Shown here: piece by piece, positions 6,039-7,253 of the stretch
Numbering within the stretch: the stretch's first letter is position 1
Layout of the letters: each line of letters begins with the position of its first letter
NCBI GenBank assembly: GCA_031289935.1
Contig: JAITON010000028.1
Coordinates: forward strand, 1 to 7,253
Direction: 5' to 3'
Length of the DNA: 7,253 bases
Source: Treponema sp.
Lineage (GTDB): Bacteria; Spirochaetota; Spirochaetia; Treponematales; Breznakiellaceae
Translations under genes and position numbers: made by a program
Notes under the pieces: model-generated
Told to the model about the DNA's origin: nothing
Seen by the model: only the letters and a program-made list of their open reading frames with translations
Database searches by the model: none

Positions 6039-7253
6039 ATGGTACCGCAGCTTATTTTACAGCTTGTTTTGATCCTCATAAACGCCTTTTTTGCTTCCGC
6101 CGAGATGGCCCTGATCTCCGTGAACGATGCAAAGCTGGAGATGATGGCCGCCGGGGGAGACAAACGGGCGAAGAAGCTTCTGGCCCTGACCAAACAGCCG
6201 GCCCGGTTCCTGGCCACGATCCAGGTGGGGATTACCCTGGCGGGCTTTCTGGGCAGCGCTTTTGCGGCGGATAACTTTTCCCGGCGGCTCATGGTATGGC
6301 TCCGTTCCCTGGGCCTCCCCTTTACCGAAGCGGTCTTAGGGCCCGTGTCGGTGGTGATCATCACCGTGGCGCTCTCGTTTTTTACCCTGGTGCTGGGGGA
6401 GCTCGTGCCCAAACGGATCGCCATGAAAAAGGCGGAACCCCTGGCTTTCTTTATGGCGGGAATCATCTTCGCCATTTCCCGGGTCTTTAGCCCCGTGGTT
6501 TGGCTCCTGACGGCCTCCACGAACGGCCTTCTGAGGCTCTTCCGCATCAATCCCGAGACTGAGGACCGGACGGTTACCGAGGAGGAAATCCGTATGATGG
6601 TGGACGCCGGGAGCCAGCGGGGTACCATCAATGTGGGAGAGAAGGAAATCATCCACAATGTCTTCGAATTTGATAACCGTAGCGCCTCGGAGGTGATGAC
6701 CCACCGGGTCGATGTGATTATGCTCCGCCTGAAGGACAGCGAGGCCGGTTGGGAGGAGGCCCTCCTGGGGAGCCGGCACAGTTACTATCCCGTCTGCGAC
6801 ACCGGCCCGGACGATATCAGCGGGGTGTTGAGCGCCAAAGACTATTTCCGGCTCGCCGACCGCCGCCGCGAGACCCTGATGGCCCAGGCGGTACGGCCTG
6901 CGGTGTTTATCCCCGAGTCGGTCAAAACCGACGTGCTCTTCCGCAAAATGAAGCGGAACCGGAACCACTTCGCGGTGGTCCTGGACGAGTACGGCGGCAT
7001 GAGCGGTATCGTTACCATGAACGATCTCCTGGAACAGCTCGTTGGAGATCTGGACGACGAAGATTCGGGGCCCCCGGAGCGGCCCCTGATTGAGAAGCTG
7101 GCCGGCGGCCGCTGGCGGTTCGACGGATCGGCCCCGCTGGAAAAAGTGGGCCGGGCCCTGGAAGTGCCGCTGCCGGTGGAGGACTACGATACCTTTGGGG
7201 GCTATGTGTTCAGCCTCCTGGGGGAGGTGCCCGAGGATGGTTTTACTGCGGAG
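6039..7253 (+). CDS. CNNM/CorC-type membrane protein (DUF21, CBS pair, CorC_HlyC), 3' end cut by the window
   Basis: An open frame of 405 codons runs to the window edge without a stop. Residues 1-190 form a DUF21/CNNM membrane domain with the hallmarks NAFFASAEMALIS (15-27), QVGITLAGFLGS (62-73) and VLGELVPKRIAM (118-129). VTEEEIRMMVDAG (179-191) precedes a CBS pair at about 212-336, which ends in DEYGGMSGIVTMNDLLEQLV (316-335). A CorC_HlyC domain starts near 348. The family is often annotated as hemolysin-like; characterised members act in magnesium or other divalent cation export, with CBS domains binding adenine nucleotides. Members are usually about 420-450 residues, so only the last few dozen are missing. 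The ATG follows the previous stop by 5 bases. The only Shine-Dalgarno-like bases (AGGA at 6032-6035) lie very close, so translation probably depends on coupling. Promoter usage is shared with the upstream gene. Confidence 0.92.
   Translation, partial: MVPQLILQLVLILINAFFASAEMALISVNDAKLEMMAAGGDKRAKKLLALTKQPARFLATIQVGITLAGFLGSAFAADNFSRRLMVWLRSLGLPFTEAVLGPVSVVIITVALSFFTLVLGELVPKRIAMKKAEPLAFFMAGIIFAISRVFSPVVWLLTASTNGLLRLFRINPETEDRTVTEEEIRMMVDAGSQRGTINVGEKEIIHNVFEFDNRSASEVMTHRVDVIMLRLKDSEAGWEEALLGSRHSYYPVCDTGPDDISGVLSAKDYFRLADRRRETLMAQAVRPAVFIPESVKTDVLFRKMKRNRNHFAVVLDEYGGMSGIVTMNDLLEQLVGDLDDEDSGPPERPLIEKLAGGRWRFDGSAPLEKVGRALEVPLPVEDYDTFGGYVFSLLGEVPEDGFTAE

Noticed and set aside
6014..6658. Minus-strand open frame opposite the CNNM-type gene
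   Set aside because: It lies antisense to an unmistakable DUF21 domain and is Ser/Arg-rich without recognisable motifs. It is treated as a codon-bias artefact.

Overview
The window looks like a fairly GC-rich bacterial chromosome from a diderm: one gene encodes an exported protein ending in an apparent outer-membrane beta-barrel. My best guess is a spirochaete of the Treponema group, from the overall look of the proteins and the hairpin repeats at the left edge. Nothing here proves that placement, and no rRNA, tRNA or phylogenetic marker is present.

Layout from left to right. Bases 1-140 hold no credible gene. They are a dense cluster of short inverted and direct repeats that looks like a dispersed foldback element. 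Bases 141-229 may hold a decayed gene tail on the minus strand. Next, on the minus strand, is a small antitoxin-like gene (215-574) with its own good sigma70-type promoter and Shine-Dalgarno. It has no recognisable toxin partner and an odd C-terminus. It is visibly more AT-rich than its neighbours and was probably acquired.

The core of the window is a two-gene minus-strand operon (3036 down to 649): a DUF1538 membrane protein with an internal duplication, followed after 3 bases by a 278-residue protein that appears to contain two PII-like domains. This pairs a probable transporter or channel with a PII-type sensor or regulator. A strong internal ribosome site suggests the second PII-like domain may also be made alone.

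The short gap at 3037-3150 is a divergent promoter region. Both promoters have 17-base spacers, and the leftward one predicts an almost leaderless mRNA for the DUF1538 gene. The rightward promoter serves a plus-strand pair: a 960-residue exported protein (signal peptide, HExxH metallopeptidase domain, probable beta-propeller, C-terminal beta-barrel), and 5 bases later a CNNM/CorC-type membrane protein (DUF21, CBS pair, CorC_HlyC) that runs off the right edge.

The items most worth follow-up are the DUF1538 / tandem-PII module with its internal start and near-leaderless promoter, and the peptidase-propeller-barrel protein.
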